A stretch of 64,000 nt of DNA from Caldibacillus thermoamylovorans (GTDB lineage: Bacteria > Bacillota > Bacilli > Bacillales > Caldibacillaceae). Of the stretch, positions 26,107 to 33,948 are shown in pieces. The notes beneath the pieces are model-generated. The model saw nothing but the letters and a program-made list of their open reading frames with translations. It was not told the DNA's origin and did no database searches. Numbering within the stretch: the stretch's first letter is position 1; every line of letters starts with the position of its first letter. The translations under genes and the position numbers were made by a program. The stretch is taken from positions 1 to 64,000 of the forward strand of contig NZ_CCRF01000035.1 of assembly GCF_000751775.1 (NCBI RefSeq), written 5' to 3'.

Positions 26107-27159
26107 ATGTCCTTATCATTCCCAGATTTTATAACAATGATTACTAGTAATCCGATTATGCTTGTGACAGTTCTTTTGACATTAGGTGTTGTAATGGTAA
26201 ACGGGTGGACGGATGCCCCAAATGCGATTGCTACATGTGTTTCAACACGTTGCATGAGTGTTCGTCAGGCGATCATTATGGCAGCTTTAATGAATTTTTT
26301 TGGTGTAACCGTGATGACTGTTTTTAATGCAACCGTTGCTGAAACGATCTATAATATGGTCGATTTTAGCGGTGATGCCCACAATAGTATTGTCGCTTTA
26401 TGTGCAGCCATGGTGGCCATTGTTTTATGGGCTACGGGTGCTTGGTATTTTGGAATTCCAACCAGTGAGAGTCATGCTTTAATTGCCGGTTTAACCGGTG
26501 CTGCCATTGCACTTCAGGGTGGTTTAGCAGGAGTAAATGGACATGAATGGATGAAGGTTATTTACGGGCTCGTGATTTCAACTGTAATGGGATTCGGACT
26601 TGGATTTTTTATTGTAAAAATAATCAATCGTTTATTTAAAAATGTTCCGTTAAGTAAATCAGCAAATTTTTTTCAATATGGAGAAATATTTGCCGGTGCC
26701 GGAATGGCTTTTATGCATGGTGCACAAGATGGTCAAAAATTTATTGGTGTTTTTCTATTTGGTGTTTTTCTCTCACAAGGTGTTACAGAAGCTACCGTGT
26801 TTACGATTCCATTATGGGTGATGTTAGTTATCAGTGTGGTAATCACATTAGGGACCAGCATCGGGGGTTATCGTATCATCAAATCGGTTGGAATGAGCAT
26901 GGTGAAACTGCGAAAACATGAAGGATTTGCCTCAGACCTGGCCGGTGTCATTTCACTTTTAACTGCCTCTATTTTTGGTTTGCCCGTCAGTACTACTCAT
27001 ACAAAAACAACAGCTATTATGGGTGTCGGCGCCTCTAAGCGCATTAGAAATGTGAACTGGGATGTTGCAAAAGAAATGATATGGGCTTGGATTTTAACTT
27101 TCCCGGGATGTGGAATCATCGGTTACTTTATGGCAAAATTGTTTATGCAAATATTTTGA
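26107..27159 (+). CDS. pit: PiT family inorganic phosphate transporter
   Basis: 350 residues with about ten membrane helices and the two PiT signature halves: VNGWTDAPNAIATCVSTR near residue 34 and a second half around MHGAQDGQKFIGV near 201. ALVG-type glycine-rich helices and GLPVSTTHTKTTAIMGVG near 298 are also typical. It imports phosphate as a metal-phosphate complex with protons. No PhoU-like DUF47 gene sits upstream, unlike many Bacillus pit loci. The ATG follows GTAGGTGAG. Confidence 0.93.
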   Translation: MSLSFPDFITMITSNPIMLVTVLLTLGVVMVNGWTDAPNAIATCVSTRCMSVRQAIIMAALMNFFGVTVMTVFNATVAETIYNMVDFSGDAHNSIVALCAAMVAIVLWATGAWYFGIPTSESHALIAGLTGAAIALQGGLAGVNGHEWMKVIYGLVISTVMGFGLGFFIVKIINRLFKNVPLSKSANFFQYGEIFAGAGMAFMHGAQDGQKFIGVFLFGVFLSQGVTEATVFTIPLWVMLVISVVITLGTSIGGYRIIKSVGMSMVKLRKHEGFASDLAGVISLLTASIFGLPVSTTHTKTTAIMGVGASKRIRNVNWDVAKEMIWAWILTFPGCGIIGYFMAKLFMQIF

Positions 27160-27252
27160 CAAATGATTTATCGCATTTGGGTTTAGAAAGTGACTGGAAG
27201 ATCATACAGCAGATGTGTTCAACTCGATTTGCCTCGTAAAAAAGCGAAATAT

Positions 27253-27291
27253 AAAAAAAGCCAATACCTTGAGTGTTTCAAAGCATTGACT
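27253..27291 (-). terminator. Terminator for tRNA-Leu
   Basis: On the minus strand AGTCAAT and ATTGGCT (27285-27291 and 27259-27265) pair, with an inner CTTTGA/TCAAGG stem, followed by seven T (A-run 27253-27259 on the plus strand). It lies 22 bp beyond the 3' end of the tRNA. Confidence 0.7.
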
Positions 27292-27313
27292 TTAGTAGTT
27301 TTCCAAAAATGAA

Positions 27314-27397
27314 TGCGGATAGGGAGACTCGAACTCCCACGCCGGTTAAGGCATATGAACCTGAATCATACGTGTCTGCCAATTCCACCATATCCGC
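27314..27397 (-). tRNA. tRNA-Leu, anticodon CAG
   Basis: 84 nt without encoded CCA. The acceptor stem GCGGATA/TATCCGC, D-loop GGTGGAATTGGCAGACAC, anticodon arm TATGA-TTCAGGT-TCATA (anticodon CAG, codon CUG), long class II variable arm and T-arm GGGAGTTCGAGTCTCCC are all present. The long variable arm fits leucine. Confidence 0.95.
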
Positions 27398-27455
27398 AAA
27401 ATCAAAAATGAATCTAAAACATCACCTACAAAGACAGAAACAACGAACAAAAATT

Positions 27456-27484
27456 ATTATATATCTAAGGGAAAAAATTTTCAA
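27456..27484 (-). promoter_or_regulatory. Promoter of tRNA-Leu
   Basis: On the minus strand TTGAAA (27479-27484), a 17-bp spacer and TATAAT (27456-27461) form a near-consensus promoter about 60 bp upstream of the mature tRNA. Confidence 0.75.
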
Positions 27485-27649
27485 GTACCGAAAAATGCCA
27501 AATTGTCGATCTCGCTTGTCCGTGTTGGGTACGTTTCAATGTTTTCCTACGACCTTGAAAAATATTTTTTCCTTCCAGAAAGATGATCGTCTTATCATTT
27601 TAATAAAAGGTTCTAAGGAAGAGACCGGGTACCCGATCCCTTGGTTCAA

Positions 27650-28225
27650 TTACATTGATAAGCCTTCTAAAACTTGAGGAAAATCTTTGTATGATGATAA
27701 ATGAAAGTCGGCTTCTTCATTTTCATTTTGAAATAAACAAGTTGGAATACCCAATTCTTTTGCCGGTATAATGTCCAATGCCCGATCCCCAATAACGAGG
27801 TCAATTCCGTACTTGTCATGAACGTAGGCATAGGATGCGACATGGGGTTTGCGTGGAAAGCCATCTTCCTCAGGGCAAACAATTTCTTGGAAGTAATGAT
27901 CCATTTTCCAATGTTTTAATAGGCGTAAAGTAGATTTTCTAAATCGATGGGTAACAATGATATTTTTATCTGCCATTTTTAAAACATCTTCCACAAAAGG
28001 AAACGGTTTTTTGTCCTCATCTTTAAACTGTAAATCAATTTTTTGATATTCTTGCCGCTTGTCTTCGGAAATTCCGTAATGTTTGAAAGCTTGTTTGGAA
28101 TCTTTTTTTAACCAGCGGATAAGTTCATCCTCATTGATTTGCTTTCCGGCGAGTTTTTGAAAAGAAGCCATTAATTTTGGGTATGTATCAAATAAAGTTC
28201 CGTCTAAATCCCATAATATATTCAC
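27650..28225 (-). CDS. HAD-superfamily phosphatase
   Basis: 191 residues of the phosphoglycolate-phosphatase-like HAD branch. Motif I is WDLDGTLFDT at residue 5 with the nucleophilic aspartate. Motif II is IIVTHR near 89. Motif III is the lysine in FPRKPHVASY. Motif IV is VIGDRALDI near 147. A helical C1 cap (residues 18-75) is present. The substrate is unknown. It is transcribed toward the tRNA gene and no operon partner is close. Confidence 0.88.
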   Translation of the reverse strand: MNILWDLDGTLFDTYPKLMASFQKLAGKQINEDELIRWLKKDSKQAFKHYGISEDKRQEYQKIDLQFKDEDKKPFPFVEDVLKMADKNIIVTHRFRKSTLRLLKHWKMDHYFQEIVCPEEDGFPRKPHVASYAYVHDKYGIDLVIGDRALDIIPAKELGIPTCLFQNENEEADFHLSSYKDFPQVLEGLSM

Positions 28226-28408
28226 CGAGTTACCTCCGAGTTGATTGAAATAGTATTTCCCATATGTTTATTGTAAGCAAATCCATAGTTTTCGACAAGT
28301 GGATGAGGAATGCCTGCATGGATATTGATTTTCCTTTGTTGAAATGAAGAAGCCTGATGCTTAAACGAAATCAGTGGAGGATAGCGCTTCCCCCACTGAA
28401 GTGCCCCT

Positions 28409-29895
28409 TTATTTCGATATAGCGTTAATATTTGTTTTATTAATTATAAACGTGCTTAACAGGTCATTTTCCTTAATATGTTTTCCGGCTTCCAGATCAA
28501 AAATTTTCTTAACAGCTAATTCCGCAAATAGTCTTTGTCTTTGGGAGACAACGGCATCGAGAACACCTTGTTTGATCGCTTGTAAATTGACCGGATTGTC
28601 ATCAAAACCGATAAATTTTTTATTTGAAATGTCATGTTTTTCGGCATAAAGCATAGCGACTGTTCCAAAATCACTGTCAACCCCTGCAGCAAGGTCGAAA
28701 CCACCGCATGTTTTAACGATTTTCTCGAAATCCTTCACCCGCTCTTGATTATCGAAGAAACCGGATTGCTCACCAACAACTTTAATATTAGGGTATTTTG
28801 CTAAAACATCGTATACACCTTTCACCCGTAATTTTAAATTTTCCTGATTGATGTTGGTTGCACTCAAAATAACCTTACCACTTCCGCCAAGTTGTTTGAC
28901 AATCAAATTCGCTAAGTTTTTCCCTGCTTCATAATTGTCGGTACCGATAAAGCTAATTCGTTTACTGTTAGGGATATCTGCATCCACACAAATGGTTTTA
29001 ATTTGCTCACGATACAAATCATCAATAACAGGTGCAAGGCTTTTTTGCTCGGAAGGTATGATAATTAAATAATCCAATCCTTCCTTTTTTACATCATTAA
29101 TCATTTGAATTTGCTCCGACTTATCAAAGCGATTCATGAATTTAGCGGTAAAATGAAAACCGTATTTCTTCGCTGCTTTTTCTCCGTTTTCTATCATCAG
29201 TTCCGTAAAAGGATGCCCCTTTTGCAAATTGCTGATAAAAGCAATTTTTTTAGTAGTTTTTGTTCTTTTGTCAACCCGATAATTATGAATGGATTTCTCA
29301 ACTTCTACCACTACTTGTTGTAATTGTTTCGATAAGTCTAGTAAAATTTCATTGGATTGTTTTTGCTGCATGCTTAAGGTGGCAGCTTCTTGCGTTGAAG
29401 CGGCGGATTGTTGGGCGATGGCGGCAATACTATTAATCGCATCAATTAAGTTATCTTTCGTGTCATTTAACACATTCATATGTCCACGAATATTATTTTG
29501 GTCATTGATTAAATCAAGTACATTTGTATCAAATTGATCAAAGACTTGATTGACTTCTTCAAACGATTGCTGTTGAATTTCAAACTTTTGATTAGTCGAT
29601 TCAACCGATTGAATAATTGCATTGATTTTTTCCTTTAAGTTATCCAATATTTTACCAATTTCTGAAGCTGAATTGTAGCTTTGATCCGATAGTTTCCTGA
29701 TTTCGCTGAATCTCCTTCTTTAATAAATTCAGCTAATATTTTTGAATGGTCTTGTTTACGTGATTGAAGAAGATAAATGAGGATAACGCCAATAATTCCT
29801 AATGATAATAAAATATTTCCGGCTATAGGGTAAATTAGTTGTAGGATAAGGGCAACTATCAAAATGAAAAATAAAGCCAACAGTTGTTTTTTTAC
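28409..29895 (-). pseudogene. Membrane sensor with MCP-like coiled coil and sugar-binding-protein domain; 5' truncated and frameshifted
   Basis: Two frames join near 29670-29675 if one A is added, giving about 490 residues. Order: basic start (KKQLL), two membrane helices (LALFFILIVALILQLIYP and NILLSLGIIGVILIYLL), a basic SRK, a coiled coil with the MCP-like IAQQSAASTQEAATLS, then a complete type-1 periplasmic-binding-protein domain (IAFISNLQKGHPFTELM, FIGTDNYEAGKNLA, FIGFDDNPVNLQAI). The positive residues after the second helix predict that the sugar-binding domain is cytoplasmic, which is unusual. No proper start is left: upstream in frame lies TAA 29896-29898. The gene abuts the remnant of an oppositely oriented LytTR gene, so a deletion removed its beginning. 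Confidence 0.7.
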
Positions 29896-30024
29896 TTAGC
29901 TCATGTTGAAGGAATGAATGAAAACTGTGCCGTTGTTAGAGGGAAGGAACTTTTGATCAGTCGTCCAAGAAGGAAAGCATTCATGGAAGCGTTAGCTAAT
30001 TATTGGGGCGAGGTGATTAAATGA
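29893..30024 (+). pseudogene. C-terminal remnant of a LytTR-family response regulator
   Basis: About 43 codons remain, reading LAHVEGMNENCAVVRGKELL, then ISRPRRKAFMEALANYW, and TGA at 30022-30024. This is the end of a LytTR DNA-binding domain (the ISRxRRKxFxxAL helix is characteristic). The receiver domain and most of the DNA-binding domain are missing. The stop overlaps the ATG of the histidine kinase (ATGA at 30021), the normal arrangement for an agrA/agrC-type pair. The left edge is a deletion junction with the sensor gene on the other strand. A short protein from the ATG at 29914 could not bind DNA as LytTR does. Confidence 0.75.
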
Positions 30025-31343
30025 CTAATGTCATTCCGGATATACCGAGAATCTATACAGCCTTGGCCGAATGGATGGCCTGCCTCATTTATATCTCATT
30101 ATTAAAAAAGCGATTAACCGGTTGGAAACTGATAACATTTTCCGTTTGTACACTATTCATCCAATCTATTTTTTTAGTTATAACGAGAGATTTACCGATT
30201 GTTTTTTGGATTCCGTGTATGATCATGGCAATCGGTATGATGCTTTTTTTCATTTTTTTTAGTTGTGATATTACGATTTTTGAAGCAGGTTATTTTAGCG
30301 TAAGAGCATTTGTCGCTGCAGAACTGATTGCTTCTTTGGAATGGCAAGTGCATTTCTTTTTTTGGAATGCAGAAAAAGCGACTTTGCCAATGGAATTACT
30401 ATTATTATTTGCCATCTATGGAGTAGCATTTTTATTCATTTGGTTTCTGGAAAAACGTCAAGTTCCGATTGATGGGAAATTAAATATAAGACAGCACGAA
30501 TTATGGTCAACGGTTGTGATCGGGGCGGCCGTCTTTGCCATAAGTAATTTAAGTTTCATAACGACGAGAACACCGTTTAGTGGGCAATATGCGCAAGAAA
30601 TCTTTAACATTCGTACATTGGTAGATTTAGGTGGATTTGCCATTCTTTACGCTTACCATATTCAATTAAATGAATTACGCGTCAGGCATGAATTAAAAGC
30701 AGTGCAAAATATTTTGCAAAATCAGTTTGTTCAATATCAACAATCAAAAGAAAGTATTGAAATGATCAATTTTAAATACCACGACTTAAAAAACCAAATT
30801 ATTGCGCTTAAAGCAGAAAAAGATGCAGATAAGCGCAATGAGTTTTTAACAAAAATGGAGAATGACATTAAGCTGTACGAGGCACAAAATAAAACGGGGA
30901 ATCATGTATTAGATACATTGTTAACCAGTAAAAATATGAATTGTATGAAAAACGGGATTACGCTAACCTGTGTAGCAGACGGAACATTACTGAATTTCAT
31001 GGATGTCGTCGATATTTGTACGATTTTCGGAAATGCGCTCGATAATGCAATTGAATACGAACAAAAAATAGCTGATAAAGAAAAACGATTACTCCATGTT
31101 TCTGTTTTTGCACAAAAGGGATTTTTGATGATTCGTATTGAAAATTATTTCGAAGGCGAGCTCAAGCTTGAAGGGGACTTGCCGGTCACGACAAAAAAGG
31201 ATACGTTTAATCATGGTTACGGGCTGAAAAGTATTCGCTATGCGGTTCAGAAGTATGGCGGTGTCGTTAGTGTAGATCAAAAAGATCATTGGTTTGAACT
31301 AAAGATCCTCATACCTTTGAAAAACGAAAAATCGGATCTTTGA
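30021..31343 (+). CDS. GHKL-type sensor histidine kinase (AgrC-like)
   Basis: 440 residues. The N-terminal 215 residues hold about six membrane helices with no extracellular domain. The cytoplasmic part starts with a coiled coil, then the phospho-acceptor YHDLKNQI near residue 252. The GHKL ATPase follows with N-box IFGNALDNAIEYE near 338 and G-box HGYGLKSIRYAV near 399. The domain lay-out matches AgrC/YehU-like kinases that signal to LytTR regulators. It is translationally coupled to the truncated LytTR remnant. Without that partner it is an orphan kinase unless the regulator lies elsewhere. The signal is unknown. Confidence 0.88.
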   Translation: MTNVIPDIPRIYTALAEWMACLIYISLLKKRLTGWKLITFSVCTLFIQSIFLVITRDLPIVFWIPCMIMAIGMMLFFIFFSCDITIFEAGYFSVRAFVAAELIASLEWQVHFFFWNAEKATLPMELLLLFAIYGVAFLFIWFLEKRQVPIDGKLNIRQHELWSTVVIGAAVFAISNLSFITTRTPFSGQYAQEIFNIRTLVDLGGFAILYAYHIQLNELRVRHELKAVQNILQNQFVQYQQSKESIEMINFKYHDLKNQIIALKAEKDADKRNEFLTKMENDIKLYEAQNKTGNHVLDTLLTSKNMNCMKNGITLTCVADGTLLNFMDVVDICTIFGNALDNAIEYEQKIADKEKRLLHVSVFAQKGFLMIRIENYFEGELKLEGDLPVTTKKDTFNHGYGLKSIRYAVQKYGGVVSVDQKDHWFELKILIPLKNEKSDL

Positions 31344-31355
31344 AAGAATTTTCAT

Positions 31356-31392
31356 GGCTTGGATAAGACTCAGTGTCAATCCAGGCCTTTTC
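31356..31392 (+). terminator. Histidine kinase terminator (copy 1)
   Basis: GGCTTGGAT (31356-31364) pairs with ATCCAGGCC (31379-31387), followed by TTTTCT. A second copy is at 33596-33632. Confidence 0.75.
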
Positions 31393-31460
31393 TATTTAAA
31401 AAGGCTCTTTTATCGTCCAGCAGCATTCGGTCAAGATTTTTTCAAAACAGGAAATGCAAT

Positions 31461-31495
31461 AACAGTTTGTGCAAAAAAATGAACAGTTTATGCAA
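31461..31495 (+). promoter_or_regulatory. LytTR-type operator 1, upstream of the chemoreceptor
   Basis: AACAGTTTGTGCAA (31461-31474) and AACAGTTTATGCAA (31482-31495) are direct repeats at a 21-bp period. AgrA and other LytTR regulators bind two ACAGTT-type 9-mers with a 12-13-bp spacer, which is this geometry. It lies about 210 bp before the chemoreceptor start. A candidate -10 (GATAACAT) follows about 40 bp downstream. Confidence 0.7.
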
Positions 31496-31704
31496 CGTAT
31501 TTTTACAAACAAAATAACATGATAACATTTGACTATGTTTTAATGTCGGCAATAGTTGCGGCTATCCTAATCAGACCGGATAAGCTTAATAGAAACGAAC
31601 TACTTTCCAATTAATTTCCAGCTATATAAAATGGGACTTCTATCTCTATGCTGAATCCTTTAGGTCATATTGTCCTTAAATTAAATATTTGGAGGTAATT
31701 ATCA

Positions 31705-33474
31705 TTGCGAAAATCGATTACATATCGAATTTTGATTATACTCTTTTTTTTATTGTTTCTTTTTCTATTTAATACTGTCATAAGTGGTGTTACGAACAGC
31801 CAAGTACAGTTATCATCTGCCCTGTTTTCAAACTACTTTGTAAAAATAGAAGGGGAGCAGGTAAAAATAGCCAAAGAAATAGGGGAAATTAAATTATCAG
31901 TTGATCGGTATATTCAAGGAACAGTGAATGATCCAAAAGAAGTGTCTGAAAAGATACAAAATAATATTGAAAAAGTAAGAAATAGTTTAAAGATAATTGC
32001 AAATAAAAGCGATGGGTTTTCCGAAAAGGCGATGAATGATGAACTTAAGAATGCTTTTGCTCCTTACTTAAAGAATATGGAAGCGTTTTTGGAACAAGCT
32101 ACGAATATTGCAGAAGATATTTCAAATGGTGATATTCCATCAGTAAAAGAAAAATATCTAACATATGAGTCACTATTAGAAGAAATGCATGTCGCAGAGA
32201 CCGATTATCAAACGGTTTTAGATAAAAGTATTGACCACGAAGGTAGTCTCATCCACTCCCGAGTTTACAGATCCACTATTATCGTTTGGGTAATGGGAGT
32301 AATTTTTATCGCAGCAGTTGCAATAGCTGTTTGGATTTCAAAAAAGACGATTATATCACCGTTAAAAAACGCAACAACGAGTTTAAATCATATCATTCAA
32401 AAGCTCGAAAATAATGAAGGCGATTTAACAGTTCGCATTGAAAACCGTTCTGAAGATGAAGTCGGACAGATGGTTAAAGGTATCAATCAATTTTTAGATG
32501 CTTTACAAAATGCTATGATTTCTATTAAATCCGGTTCCAAGTTCATTTATCAATCTACTGAAAATATTAGTCAGCAAATATTAGAATGTAAAGATTCTAC
32601 ATCCAGTATTTCTGCCGGATTAACTGAATTAACCGCAAGTATGGAAGAAATAAGCAGTACGATCCAGAATGTCGATTATGGCGCTCAAGAAGTCCTATCC
32701 GCCTCTAACGATATTGCCGATGACGCCAAAACAAATTTAACGCATGTCAGTAGTATTGTTGAACAAGCAGATGTAATTCAAATACAAACGATAGAAAGTA
32801 AAAAACAGACAGAAGAGGTTCTTCAAGATATTAACAAATCAATGAGTTTGTCTATAGAGAATAGCCGTTCTGTAAAAAGAATTAATGAACTTACGGCAGA
32901 TATTTTAGAAATTTCCAATCAAACGAACTTACTTGCTTTGAATGCATCGATTGAAGCAGCGAGAGCAGGAGAATCAGGAAAAGGGTTTGCAGTAGTTGCT
33001 GAAGAAATTAGGAAACTATCAGAGAGTACCAAGGAGATTGCAAGTAATATTCAAAATATCAATTCGCTAGTCATTCATGCTGTAGATGAACTTGTAAATA
33101 ATGGCGAAAAACTGTTGTCCTATATTACGGAAAACGTTCTGCCTGATTATGATGGGTTTGTAAATATCGCAAATAAATATAAACAAAATATTGATACAAT
33201 AAATGCTATGTTAACTCGCTATCAAGAAAAGTCCGGCGATTTGAGGAGAATTTCAAATAATATGGCTGAAGGTATTGAAGGAATCACAATAGCAGTGGAG
33301 GAAAGTGTAAGAGTCATGGTTCAATCAAGTGATGATACCGCTATGTTATTAAACTCAATAACGGTCATTTCTGATGAATCTTCAAGAAATTGGGAAATTG
33401 TAGATGACTTAAATAAACAGGTGGATAAGTTTAAAAAAGTTGAAAAAGAGACATTGGAACAACCTGCTAAATAA
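31705..33474 (+). CDS. Methyl-accepting chemotaxis protein
   Basis: 589 residues from TTG 31705 behind GGAGGT. A membrane helix (residues 8-29), an extracellular helical-bundle sensor (30-190), a second helix (190-212), a HAMP domain ([20 protein letters not shown], then [13 protein letters not shown]) and the signalling hairpin follow. The tip reads [20 protein letters not shown], the invariant CheA/CheW contact. It should control swimming or surface behaviour in response to a ligand. It lies inside a locus controlled by LytTR-type sites and beside glycan genes, so the ligand may be sugar-related. That is inference. Confidence 0.9.
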   Translation: MRKSITYRILIILFFLLFLFLFNTVISGVTNSQVQLSSALFSNYFVKIEGEQVKIAKEIGEIKLSVDRYIQGTVNDPKEVSEKIQNNIEKVRNSLKIIANKSDGFSEKAMNDELKNAFAPYLKNMEAFLEQATNIAEDISNGDIPSVKEKYLTYESLLEEMHVAETDYQTVLDKSIDHEGSLIHSRVYRSTIIVWVMGVIFIAAVAIAVWISKKTIISPLKNATTSLNHIIQKLENNEGDLTVRIENRSEDEVGQMVKGINQFLDALQNAMISIKSGSKFIYQSTENISQQILECKDSTSSISAGLTELTASMEEISSTIQNVDYGAQEVLSASNDIADDAKTNLTHVSSIVEQADVIQIQTIESKKQTEEVLQDINKSMSLSIENSRSVKRINELTADILEISNQTNLLALNASIEAARAGESGKGFAVVAEEIRKLSESTKEIASNIQNINSLVIHAVDELVNNGEKLLSYITENVLPDYDGFVNIANKYKQNIDTINAMLTRYQEKSGDLRRISNNMAEGIEGITIAVEESVRVMVQSSDDTAMLLNSITVISDESSRNWEIVDDLNKQVDKFKKVEKETLEQPAK

Positions 33475-33521
33475 GTTAGTTCGTTTTATCTTTACCTTGG
33501 TTATGTAGTTTGCTAATTTTT

Positions 33522-33632
33522 ATTATGTGAATCAAAAATTGGCTTGAACTAAAGATTTCATACCTTAGTGAATCGAATATTGGATGAATTTTCTTGGCTT
33601 GGATAAGACTCAATGTCAATCCAAGCCTTTTC
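33522..33632 (+). repeat. Degenerate second copy of the histidine kinase 3' end and terminator
   Basis: The stretch matches 31268-31392: GAACTAAAGAT near the last kinase codons, then GGCTTGGATAAGACTCA and the terminator stem (GGCTTGGAT 33596-33604 with ATCCAAGCC 33619-33627). The similarity continues into the LytTR site downstream. Two copies 2.25 kb apart flank the chemoreceptor. It works as the chemoreceptor terminator now. Confidence 0.75.
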
Positions 33633-33699
33633 TGTTAAAATATAGACTTTATTATTCAGCATTCATTTCAGAGTAAGATTTATAAATAGAAAACGCTTT

Positions 33700-33734
33700 T
33701 ACAGTTTATGCAAAAATCCATGCAGTTCGTGCAA
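33700..33734 (+). promoter_or_regulatory. LytTR-type operator 2, upstream of the permuted GH3
   Basis: TACAGTTTATGCAA (33700-33713) and TGCAGTTCGTGCAA (33721-33734) repeat at a 21-bp period, as in operator 1. A TATAAG -10 candidate lies about 35 bp downstream (AGTATAAGAATG). A weak cre-like sequence (GAAAACGCTTTTACA) overlaps its left edge but departs from the consensus at both ends. Confidence 0.7.
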
Positions 33735-33948
33735 GTAAATTTTATAAGAAAAAAACTGTGTTAGTATAAGAATGTCAAATATGAGGAAGGAAGAAAGGGC
33801 TTAAATTTTTTTGAGGATATGGAGAAATTATGAAGCTATTATTATATTTTTGAAAATGAATACGCTTAAAATCCTCTGAAAATTTAAGTTTTCGCAAAGA
33901 TTTCTTCCACATAAAAAAATACTATATTAAGTGAGGGGGAGTAATTAC

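Noticed and set aside
27273-27677. A 134-codon frame over the tRNA region
   Set aside because: It runs antisense through tRNA-Leu and its promoter, and its composition is not protein-like.
33688-33703. cre site before the permuted GH3 (GAAAACGCTTTTACA)
   Set aside because: Both fixed outer dinucleotides of the consensus are wrong, and it overlaps the better supported LytTR site.
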